Assembly (NCBI GenBank): GCA_025449775.1
Contig: JANWIS010000115.1
Location: 1-7,915, forward strand
Direction: 5' to 3'
Source of the DNA: Ignavibacteriaceae bacterium
GTDB lineage: Bacteria > Bacteroidota > Ignavibacteria > Ignavibacteriales > Ignavibacteriaceae
Length of the DNA stretch: 7,915 bases
In this document: positions 1-4,828 of the stretch, piece by piece
Layout: each line of letters opens with the position of its first letter
Numbering within the stretch: position 1 is the first letter of the stretch
The notes under the pieces: model-generated
Seen by the model: the letters and a program-made list of their open reading frames with translations, nothing else
Told to the model about the DNA's origin: nothing
The model's database searches: none
Made by a program: the position numbers and the translations under genes

Positions 1-1206
1 GCAACTGTATTTTTATTATTGACAGACATATTCATCCTTTATATAAATAAAAAAGGAGTGTTTGCATACAGGCAATCTCCTAACAGATTATCAAATGGCG
101 ATGAAAATGAAATTAAAATCTTCCTTGAAAACCATTTTGCTTTTACAATTAATTGTGAAATAATTGATGAGATTCCTTTTCATTTCCAGAAGCGTGATCT
201 GTTATTCAAAGTAACTGTTGAACCAGGTACAAATAAAATATTCAATTATTCATTAAGACCGGTTAAGAGGGGAGAATATAATTTTGGAAGCACTAATGTT
301 TATGCTCTTTCTCCAATCGGATTGATAAGAAGAAGATTCAGTTTTCAGGGAGAAAAGTTTGTCCCTGTTTATCCATCCTTTATGCAGATGAAAAAATATG
401 AACTGATGGCAATTTCTGACAGGCTTACTGAAGCTGGTGTTAAACGGCTCAGGAAAGTAGGTCACTCAATGGAATTTGATCATATAAAAGAATATGTGAG
501 AGGAGATGATTACCGGATTATCAATTGGAAAGCAACTGCACGCAAAGCAAATTTGATGGTAAACTATTTTGAAGATGAAAAATCACAGCAGGTTTACAGT
601 GTTATTGATACTGGACGAGTGATGAAGATGCCGTTTGAAAAAATGAGTCTTCTCGATTATGCCATTAATTCATCATTGGTTATTTCCAGTATTGCAATGC
701 ACAAGCAGGACAAAGCCGGGATTATAACTTTTTCAAATAAAGTAAACGATATGTTGCCCGCAGATCGTCAGGCAAGACAAATGGAAAAAATTTTACAAAT
801 ACTTTATAATCAGAAAACGGATTTTCTTGAATCTGATTTTGAAATACTAACCAGTACGATCTTGCAGAAGGTAAGTCACAGAAGCCTTATTCTGCTTTAC
901 ACAAATTTTGAAACGTTGAATGCTCTGCAGCGACAATTAAATTATTTGCGTCGATTATCGCGCTCACATCTGCTTGTAATTATATTCTTCATAAATACGG
1001 AGATTAACAGTATGATAGAAAAATCAGCAAAAAATACTGAAGAAATTTATCATAAAACTATTGCGGAAAAATTTGCCTTTGAAAAGAGATTAATTATTAA
1101 AGAATTAGCACGCTATACTATCCAATCTATTCTTACAACGCCTCAGAATCTTTCGGTAAATACGATTAATAAATACCTCGAGTTAAAGGCACGTGGTTTG
1201 ATTTAA
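1..1206 (+). CDS. DUF58 (vWA-like) domain protein, 5' end cut by window edge
   Basis: The reading frame is open from base 1 to the TAA at 1204-1206, giving 401 residues. The TTG at 19 is not a convincing start: the upstream codons read ATVFLLL, which looks like the end of a membrane helix, so the true start and the usual pair of N-terminal membrane helices lie to the left. Then come the segments typical of DUF58 proteins: RLSNGDENEI near residue 29, LRPVKRGEYNFG near 85, VYPSF near 123, and the signature EYVRGDDYRIINWKATARKA near 164-182 that defines the family. The C-terminal half is a von Willebrand A-like fold starting at VIDTGR (about 201), without a canonical DxSxS metal site. Proteins of this type are usually encoded beside a MoxR AAA+ ATPase and are thought to act in folding or assembly at the membrane; that role is general family knowledge. 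The next gene (RDD protein) starts 9 bases after the stop and is probably cotranscribed. Confidence 0.9.
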   Translation, partial: ATVFLLLTDIFILYINKKGVFAYRQSPNRLSNGDENEIKIFLENHFAFTINCEIIDEIPFHFQKRDLLFKVTVEPGTNKIFNYSLRPVKRGEYNFGSTNVYALSPIGLIRRRFSFQGEKFVPVYPSFMQMKKYELMAISDRLTEAGVKRLRKVGHSMEFDHIKEYVRGDDYRIINWKATARKANLMVNYFEDEKSQQVYSVIDTGRVMKMPFEKMSLLDYAINSSLVISSIAMHKQDKAGIITFSNKVNDMLPADRQARQMEKILQILYNQKTDFLESDFEILTSTILQKVSHRSLILLYTNFETLNALQRQLNYLRRLSRSHLLVIIFFINTEINSMIEKSAKNTEEIYHKTIAEKFAFEKRLIIKELARYTIQSILTTPQNLSVNTINKYLELKARGLI

Positions 1207-1215
1207 TTCCTTACT

Positions 1216-1959
1216 ATGCAAAATATAGAAATACAAACCACACAGAATGTCAGCATTGAATATCCGGTTGCAAGTGTAGGCGACCGTGTAATTGCAGCTT
1301 TAATTGATTTGGTAATAGAGTTTGGTTACCTGATTGCAATGATATTCATCTATATCTGGCTGCTCGATGCAACAGACGGTTCACAATTTTATTTTCCGGT
1401 TGCATACTTCATAATTTTATTTTTACCATTTTTTTTCTATCACCTGCTTTGTGAAATTTTTCTGAATGGGCAATCATTTGGAAAAAAAATAATGAAAATG
1501 AGAGTTGTTAAATTAGATGGAAGTCAGGCAGGAATTAGCAGCTTCTTTTTAAGATGGATTATTGCTCCAATTGATATTCATTTTACTTACGGTTCAGTTG
1601 CACTAATCACAATACTGATAAATGGAAAAGGACAGAGATTGGGTGATCTTGCCGCTAATACAACAGTAGTAAAATTAAAAGCCACAGCCAAGCTCGAAGA
1701 CACGATTCTTCATACAACACCTGTTAATTATGAAGTTAAGTTTTCGCAGGTGAATACTTTGAGTGATAAAGATATGGGAATTATCAGGGAAGTTCTGGCT
1801 TTGAAATTTAAACAGCCTGATACTTTAATGTATGAAATGATATTACACAAAACGAAACAGACACTTGAAAAGAAGATGGGAGTAAGTTCAAATATGCATC
1901 CGCTTTCTTTTTTGGATACTGTTTTAAAAGATTATAACTATTTAATGAGCACTTTATAA
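1216..1959 (+). CDS. RDD family integral membrane protein
   Basis: This is a 247-residue inner-membrane protein of unknown biochemical role. The RDD domain spans about residues 15-155. Its landmarks are GDRVIAALID (R24 and D31), a first membrane helix at about 28-50, a second at about 60-83, GQSFGKKIMKMRVVKLDG at 85-102, a third hydrophobic stretch at about 110-136 and GQRLGDLAANT at 139-149 (D144). R24, D31 and D144 probably form the Arg-Asp-Asp set that names the family. About 95 residues follow, polar and mostly helical by eye (KDMGIIREVLALKF, MYEMILHKTKQTLEKKMG), a probable cytoplasmic tail. The ATG at 1216 has no Shine-Dalgarno sequence in the 9-base gap behind the DUF58 gene, so translational coupling or an SD-independent start is likely. 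RDD genes often sit in MoxR-DUF58 clusters, and this pairing fits that pattern. The stop lies only 4 bases from the rsmI stop on the other strand, with no visible terminator. Confidence 0.9.
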   Translation: MQNIEIQTTQNVSIEYPVASVGDRVIAALIDLVIEFGYLIAMIFIYIWLLDATDGSQFYFPVAYFIILFLPFFFYHLLCEIFLNGQSFGKKIMKMRVVKLDGSQAGISSFFLRWIIAPIDIHFTYGSVALITILINGKGQRLGDLAANTTVVKLKATAKLEDTILHTTPVNYEVKFSQVNTLSDKDMGIIREVLALKFKQPDTLMYEMILHKTKQTLEKKMGVSSNMHPLSFLDTVLKDYNYLMSTL

Positions 1960-1963
1960 ATTC

Positions 1964-2644
1964 TTAAACTTTCCAGGATTTGTTTGCGATAACCACAACA
2001 AATTCACCTTTAATAATTTTTTCATTCAGTTTTTCTTTTAGCTCTGATGGAAAACCACGCCATGATTCCTCAAACTTTTTAGTTAGCTCGCGGCAAATAA
2101 CTACATAACGATTAGGAAAGTACTCAACTAATTCATCAATCAGTTTAATAATCCTGTGTGAAGATTCATAAATTACAATAGTTCTTTCTTCTTCCGATAG
2201 TTCCTTTAATTGCTTCTGTCTTCCTTTTTTTTGCGGAAGAAAACCTTCAAACACAAAACTGTCCGTTGGTAATCCGCTGATTGTTAAAGCTGAGATCAAT
2301 GCAGTTGCTCCAGGAATACTGATCACTTCAATATTATTTTTTACTGCTTCGCTTACAAGCCTGACACCGGGATCAGAAATTGATGGTGTACCAGAATCAG
2401 AAACCAATGCATAGCTTTGCCCGTTTTGAAGTCTTTCAATTATCACCGGAATTTTTTTTATCTCGCTTACTGCATTAAATGAAATAAGCTGTTTGATTAC
2501 ACTATAATGTTTTAAAAGTATAGAAGTTACTCGGGTGTCTTCACATAAAATGTAGTCAACTTCATTCAGTGTTTCAATTGCACGAAGTGTGATATCCTTA
2601 AGGTTACCAATTGGAGTGCTGACGATATAAAGTTTACCGGTCAT
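1964..2644 (-). CDS. rsmI: 16S rRNA (cytidine(1402)-2'-O)-methyltransferase RsmI
   Basis: RsmI transfers a methyl group from S-adenosylmethionine to the ribose 2'-OH of C1402 in 16S rRNA, in the decoding centre of the 30S subunit. The 226-residue product has the tetrapyrrole-methylase fold with the family motifs in order: STPIGNL (9-15), CEDTR (34-38), SDSGTPSISDPG (82-93), PGATA (111-115), FEGFLP (132-137), YESSHR (159-164), RELTK (185-189) and GEFVVVI (213-219). E. coli RsmI is about 286 residues. This copy stops after the core domain, as is usual for the short form in Bacteroidota-like bacteria, so it is not a truncation. The start at 2644 puts MTGKLYIVSTPIGNL at the N-terminus, exactly as in the family. 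No Shine-Dalgarno sequence precedes it. The gene lies downstream of lat on the same strand, but the lat terminator separates them, so it probably has its own promoter. Confidence 0.95.
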   Translation of the reverse strand: MTGKLYIVSTPIGNLKDITLRAIETLNEVDYILCEDTRVTSILLKHYSVIKQLISFNAVSEIKKIPVIIERLQNGQSYALVSDSGTPSISDPGVRLVSEAVKNNIEVISIPGATALISALTISGLPTDSFVFEGFLPQKKGRQKQLKELSEEERTIVIYESSHRIIKLIDELVEYFPNRYVVICRELTKKFEESWRGFPSELKEKLNEKIIKGEFVVVIANKSWKV

Positions 2645-2649
2645 CGATT

Positions 2650-2681
2650 TAAAAATAGTTTAAAACAGAAACGGCTCCAAA
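2650..2681 (-). promoter_or_regulatory. possible Bacteroidota-type promoter for rsmI
   Basis: Read on the minus strand, TTTG (2681-2678), a 20-base spacer and TATTTTTA (2657-2650) resemble the Bacteroidota promoter pattern TTTG-N19 to 21-TAnnTTTG, with 7 of 8 matches in the -7 element. It would start transcription within a few bases of the rsmI ATG (2644), giving a leaderless or nearly leaderless mRNA. That fits the lack of a Shine-Dalgarno site. The TTTG lies in the loop of the lat terminator. The region is AT-rich and a chance match is quite possible. Confidence 0.22.
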
Positions 2682-2690
2682 CAGGAGCCG
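2662..2690 (-). terminator. Rho-independent terminator after lat
   Basis: On the minus strand, CGGCTCC (2690-2684) and GGAGCCG (2678-2672) form a perfect 7-bp GC-rich stem with a 5-base loop (TGTTT). It is followed by the T-rich run TTTCTGTTTT (2671-2662). It begins 30 bases after the lat stop codon. On the + strand the hairpin is followed by CTTCAGG with no T tract, so it acts in the lat direction. It separates lat from rsmI. Confidence 0.8.
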
Positions 2691-2720
2691 CTTCAGGCAA
2701 GTAGTTATTATAATAATTTT

Positions 2721-4052
2721 TTAGGACGCCATAATTCTAAGAACTTTTTCAATTACCTGCAAACCTTCTTCAATTTCCTCATCAGAGATATTTAACATTG
2801 GTCTGAACCTGATTGTTTTAATTCCACACCCTAAAATCAGTAGTTTTTCTTTCTCAGCATTCATCCTGAATTGATTTCGTATTTCAACAGAAGGCATATC
2901 TAATGCACAAAGTAATCCCAAACCATGAACATTGCTAACAAGCTGCGGAAAACTTTTTTGTATTTCGTATAGTCGGTTTAAAAGATATTTACCCCTTTTC
3001 GCCGCATTTTCAACAAGCTTTTCTTCAGCAATTACATTCATTATCTGTGTTGATCTTACCATATCGACAAGGTTACCACCCCAGGTTGAGTTTATTCTGC
3101 CTGAAACATTAAAACAGTTCTCATCAATATCATCAATCCTATTTGAAACCATTATTCCGCATTGCTGAGATTTTTTCCCGAATGCAATTATATCTGGGTT
3201 AATATCATAATGTTCATTTGCCCAGAATTTTCCTGTAATTCCAAAGCCTGACTGGATTTCATCAAACATCAGAAGGATATCATTCTCCTCTGTAATAGTT
3301 TTTAATTGGCTGAGGAATTCTTTTCTGAAAAAATTATCTCCGCCTTCACATTGGATCGGTTCAATTATCAGTACAGCAATATCATCATGGTTATTTTTTA
3401 TTGCAGATTTGATTTCATCAATAGCCTGATTTTCAATCGTTATTACTTCATCAAGATGTTCCTCGAGAGGGAATTTTATTTTTGGATTAATAATTCTTGG
3501 CCAGTTAAACTTTGGAAAATAATTTATCTTGCCGGGATCAGTATTTGTTAATGACATTGTATATCCACTTCTTCCATGAAAAGCTTCCTTAAAGTGAATA
3601 ACCTGGTGACCTTTTTCTTGCTTAATTCCTTTTTTAAAGTTTTTTCTAACCTTCCAATCAAAGGCAACCTTTAATCCATTTTCTACAGCAAGAGCTCCAC
3701 CATCAATAAAAAATAAATGTTTCATATATGAAAGTTTTGCAACTTTGCTGAATGTATCTACAAACTCAGCCATATGAGTTGTATAAATATCAGAATTAGA
3801 GGGCTTATTAACTGCAACCTGGCCAAGGATTTCTTTGCATTCAGTAGAATTTAGTTTTGGATGATTCATTCCTAGTGGAGATGAGGCGAAGAAAGTAAAG
3901 AAGTCAATATACTCATCACCATTTCTTTCATCAACTATTTTATTTCTGAAACTGTTTTTCAGATCTAATACAAGATTAAATCCATCGGCAAGCATATGCT
4001 TGTTCAGGATTTCTTTTACATTTTTTGCTGGTGTTAAAGTTTCACTAATCAT
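2721..4052 (-). CDS. lat: L-lysine 6-transaminase (lysine epsilon-aminotransferase), PLP-dependent
   Basis: Lat transfers the epsilon-amino group of L-lysine to 2-oxoglutarate, giving L-allysine (2-aminoadipate 6-semialdehyde, which cyclises to piperideine-6-carboxylate) and glutamate in the cytoplasm. The 443-residue product is a class III, fold-type I aminotransferase. It closely follows what I recall of M. tuberculosis Lat (Rv3290c): ASSPLGMN (56-63), NKPSNSDIY (82-90), FFIDGGALAVENGLK (114-128), AFHGRSGYTMSLTNT (157-171), FPKFNWPRI (179-187), EPIQCEGGD (231-239), FDEIQSGFG (263-271), AFGKK (290-294), NSTWGGNL (321-328) and IRFRP (414-418). K293 is the probable PLP Schiff-base lysine, D264 the PLP-nitrogen partner, and E236 matches the glutamate described as substrate switch in the mycobacterial enzyme. 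These segments separate Lat from ornithine, GABA and acetylornithine aminotransferases. The ATG has a good Shine-Dalgarno site (GAGGT, 6-base spacing). The gene is divergent from rrf2 and the ALDH7 gene that uses its product. Confidence 0.93.
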   Translation of the reverse strand: MISETLTPAKNVKEILNKHMLADGFNLVLDLKNSFRNKIVDERNGDEYIDFFTFFASSPLGMNHPKLNSTECKEILGQVAVNKPSNSDIYTTHMAEFVDTFSKVAKLSYMKHLFFIDGGALAVENGLKVAFDWKVRKNFKKGIKQEKGHQVIHFKEAFHGRSGYTMSLTNTDPGKINYFPKFNWPRIINPKIKFPLEEHLDEVITIENQAIDEIKSAIKNNHDDIAVLIIEPIQCEGGDNFFRKEFLSQLKTITEENDILLMFDEIQSGFGITGKFWANEHYDINPDIIAFGKKSQQCGIMVSNRIDDIDENCFNVSGRINSTWGGNLVDMVRSTQIMNVIAEEKLVENAAKRGKYLLNRLYEIQKSFPQLVSNVHGLGLLCALDMPSVEIRNQFRMNAEKEKLLILGCGIKTIRFRPMLNISDEEIEEGLQVIEKVLRIMAS

Positions 4053-4234
4053 TTTAATACCTCGTAATTAAAAGTTTTTTTTGAATAACGAATATGTGAG
4101 AGGCGAATTAGCCTCTTTCGAAATGAAAAGTGATTTTTAAAAGACAGATTCGAACGCAGAAACAAAATAGCTTTTGTGCCTGTAAAGATTAGAGGTAATA
4201 ACTGCATGTCGTGGATAATTTATCATAATTATTA
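4053..4234 (-). promoter_or_regulatory. candidate structured 5' leader of lat mRNA
   Basis: If transcription starts near 4234, lat has a leader of about 180 nt. On the minus strand it contains, in order: segment 1, CCTCT (4195-4191) within TTATTACCTC (4201-4192); a 6-bp palindrome ACAAAA/TTTTGT (4177-4162); a hairpin AGAGGC-TAATTC-GCCTCT (4116-4099), whose arms are segments 2 and 3; and segment 4, the Shine-Dalgarno GAGGT (4063-4059). Segments 1 and 3 can each pair with 2 or with 4. A 2:3 hairpin would leave the ribosome site free, while 1:2 plus 3:4, or 1:4, would cover it. The pairings are read directly from the sequence; the switching role is inference. The hairpin has no T tract after it, so any control would be on translation. 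I recognise no known riboswitch class. Confidence 0.4.
4059..4063 (-). promoter_or_regulatory. Shine-Dalgarno site of lat
   Basis: GAGGT on the minus strand stands 6 bases before the lat ATG and fixes the start at 4052. It is one of only two clear Shine-Dalgarno sites in the window; RDD, rsmI, rrf2 and the 6634 gene have none. It matters because two upstream segments of the leader are complementary to it (see the leader entry). Confidence 0.75.
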
Positions 4235-4235
4235 T

Positions 4236-4252
4236 GTTGTAAAATAATTAAC
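4236..4252. promoter_or_regulatory. weak operator-like 17-mer over the lat -10 box
   Basis: GTTGTAAAATAATTAAC on the + strand has the same length and outer arms (GTT...AAC) as the perfect rrf2 palindrome and matches it at 9 of 17 positions. It covers the predicted lat -10 box. The inner half-site bases do not pair, and the surroundings are AT-rich, so this is at best a low-affinity site for the same regulator. Confidence 0.2.
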
Positions 4253-4269
4253 GGCTGATGGAAATTCAA
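4241..4269 (-). promoter_or_regulatory. predicted lat promoter
   Basis: On the minus strand, TTGAAT (4269-4264), a 17-base spacer and TATTTT (4246-4241) form a sigma-70-like promoter with 4 of 6 matches in the -10 box. The predicted start is near 4234. No better-spaced pair was found closer to lat; the pair TTGTTT/TTTTAA further downstream is weaker. Confidence 0.45.
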
Positions 4270-4331
4270 TAATGAAAAATTGCACAAATGTGATTTAAAA
4301 CGATTTCTAGGCTATTTCCAGATTTATTTCA

Positions 4332-4360
4332 TTGACTTTTAAAATATAAATAGTTACACT
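4332..4360 (+). promoter_or_regulatory. promoter of the rrf2-ALDH operon
   Basis: TTGACT (4332-4337; 5 of 6 against TTGACA), a 17-base spacer and TACACT (4355-4360; 4 of 6 against TATAAT) make a good sigma-70-type promoter. The predicted start is near 4367, giving a leader of about 16 bases before the rrf2 ATG at 4383. The spacer (TTTAAAATATAAATAGT) is AT-rich, as is common for active promoters. Confidence 0.7.
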
Positions 4361-4369
4361 AACTGTAAC
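4353..4369. promoter_or_regulatory. perfect inverted repeat, probable Rrf2 operator
   Basis: GTTACA-CTAAC-TGTAAC is a perfect 6-bp inverted repeat with a 5-base spacer, 17 bp in all, directly over the -10 box and the predicted transcription start of rrf2. Binding of a dimeric regulator here would block RNA polymerase, so negative autoregulation of the rrf2-ALDH operon is the natural reading. The palindrome is seen in the sequence; the identity of the binding protein is inferred from its position 13 bases before rrf2. Confidence 0.6.
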
Positions 4370-4382
4370 AATTCATAAAATT

Positions 4383-4805
4383 ATGTCAGCTTCAACAAAA
4401 TTATCAACATCAGTTAAAGCATTATGCTATCTGAATAACTCACACCCAAATCCAAAATCGAGTTCTGAAATCGCATCAGCCATTCGAATTAATTCTTCCA
4501 AATTAAGAAAAATACTTTCGATGCTGGTGAAGAACGGGATCATTGAAAGTAATGCCGGTTCAGCTGGAGGGTTCAAGTTAATAAAGAGTTCAAATGAAAT
4601 ACATTTGCAGGAGATTTATTGTGCCGTAGAAGATAGAAAAGCTTTTCATCTTGATGTACGAAGAGATTCTGTTCAGAAAAACAGTTTGCCTGAAAAGATC
4701 AATAATTATTTTGTTGATTTATTCACTGAAGTTCAGGTTGATATTGAAGAGAAAATGAAAAACATAACATTAAGATCAATAATAAATAATATAAATGGCA
4801 GTTAG
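4383..4805 (+). CDS. Rrf2-family transcriptional regulator without iron-sulfur cysteines
   Basis: A 140-residue winged-helix regulator. The fold runs from KLSTSVKALCYL (6-17) through SSEIASAIRINSSKLRKIL (27-45, helix-turn-helix) and MLVKNGIIESNAGSAGGFKL (47-66, recognition helix end and wing) to IHLQEIYCAVED (73-84). This order, with the AGG-F-L wing, is typical of Rrf2 proteins. The C-terminal part (102-136) would be the long dimer helix. The only cysteines are C15 and C80, so the three-cysteine cluster site of IscR, NsrR and RirA is absent; it resembles the cluster-free YwnA/CymR-like branch, whose ligands are mostly other than Fe-S. It probably represses its own promoter and perhaps lat. 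The ATG has no Shine-Dalgarno sequence, but an earlier in-frame start is not available within the short predicted leader. The ALDH7 gene follows after 23 bases. The ligand is unknown; lysine, allysine or piperideine-6-carboxylate are guesses from context. Confidence 0.88.
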   Translation: MSASTKLSTSVKALCYLNNSHPNPKSSSEIASAIRINSSKLRKILSMLVKNGIIESNAGSAGGFKLIKSSNEIHLQEIYCAVEDRKAFHLDVRRDSVQKNSLPEKINNYFVDLFTEVQVDIEEKMKNITLRSIINNINGS

Positions 4806-4819
4806 TCATAAATGATAAC

Positions 4820-4823
4820 GGAG
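4820..4823 (+). promoter_or_regulatory. Shine-Dalgarno site of the ALDH7 gene
   Basis: GGAG stands 5 bases before the ATG at 4829 and supports that start. The next in-frame ATG is M23, inside the conserved N-terminal region, so it is less likely. Confidence 0.65.
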
Positions 4824-4828
4824 TTAAT

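Larger units (their letters stand above)
4053..4382. other. 330-base divergent intergenic region between lat and rrf2
   Basis: No convincing gene lies here; all frames are broken into short pieces. It holds a predicted lat promoter on the minus strand (-35 at 4269-4264, -10 at 4246-4241), a long lat leader with hairpins and the lat Shine-Dalgarno site. On the + strand it holds the rrf2 promoter (4332-4360) with a perfect palindrome (4353-4369). Roughly 60 bases (4270-4331) between the two predicted promoters show no clear element. Confidence 0.85.

Noticed and set aside
19..21. TTG at 19 as the start of the DUF58 gene
   Set aside because: The frame is open to the window edge, the upstream codons are hydrophobic like a membrane helix, and family members have N-terminal membrane segments before this point.
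253..465. Minus-strand ORF of 70 codons inside the DUF58 gene, and similar ORFs at 2932-3168, 3306-3551, 5019-5246 and 6200-6469
   Set aside because: Each lies opposite a strongly conserved coding region or over a terminator, shows no protein family features and has no start signals, so these are shadows.
4099..4116. Hairpin AGAGGC/GCCTCT as a transcription terminator
   Set aside because: Neither strand has a T tract after the stem and the stem is only 6 bp, so it is treated as a leader element.
4145..4160. GTTCGAATC on the minus strand, resembling a tRNA T-loop
   Set aside because: The flanking bases do not form a T-stem and no acceptor, D or anticodon arm can be built around it.
4053..4234. 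Lysine riboswitch (L-box) in the lat leader
   Set aside because: Length and gene context are suggestive, and fragments such as AGAGG and AATTCGCC occur. They are in the wrong order and only six bases apart, and the conserved five-helix core with its GCCGAA-type motif in the right place cannot be laid out.
4206..4247. 13-codon + strand ORF with AGAGGT upstream, a possible leader peptide
   Set aside because: It lies upstream of the rrf2 promoter, so the rrf2 transcript would not contain it. The AGAGGT is better explained as the complement of the lat leader segment. No promoter for it is visible.
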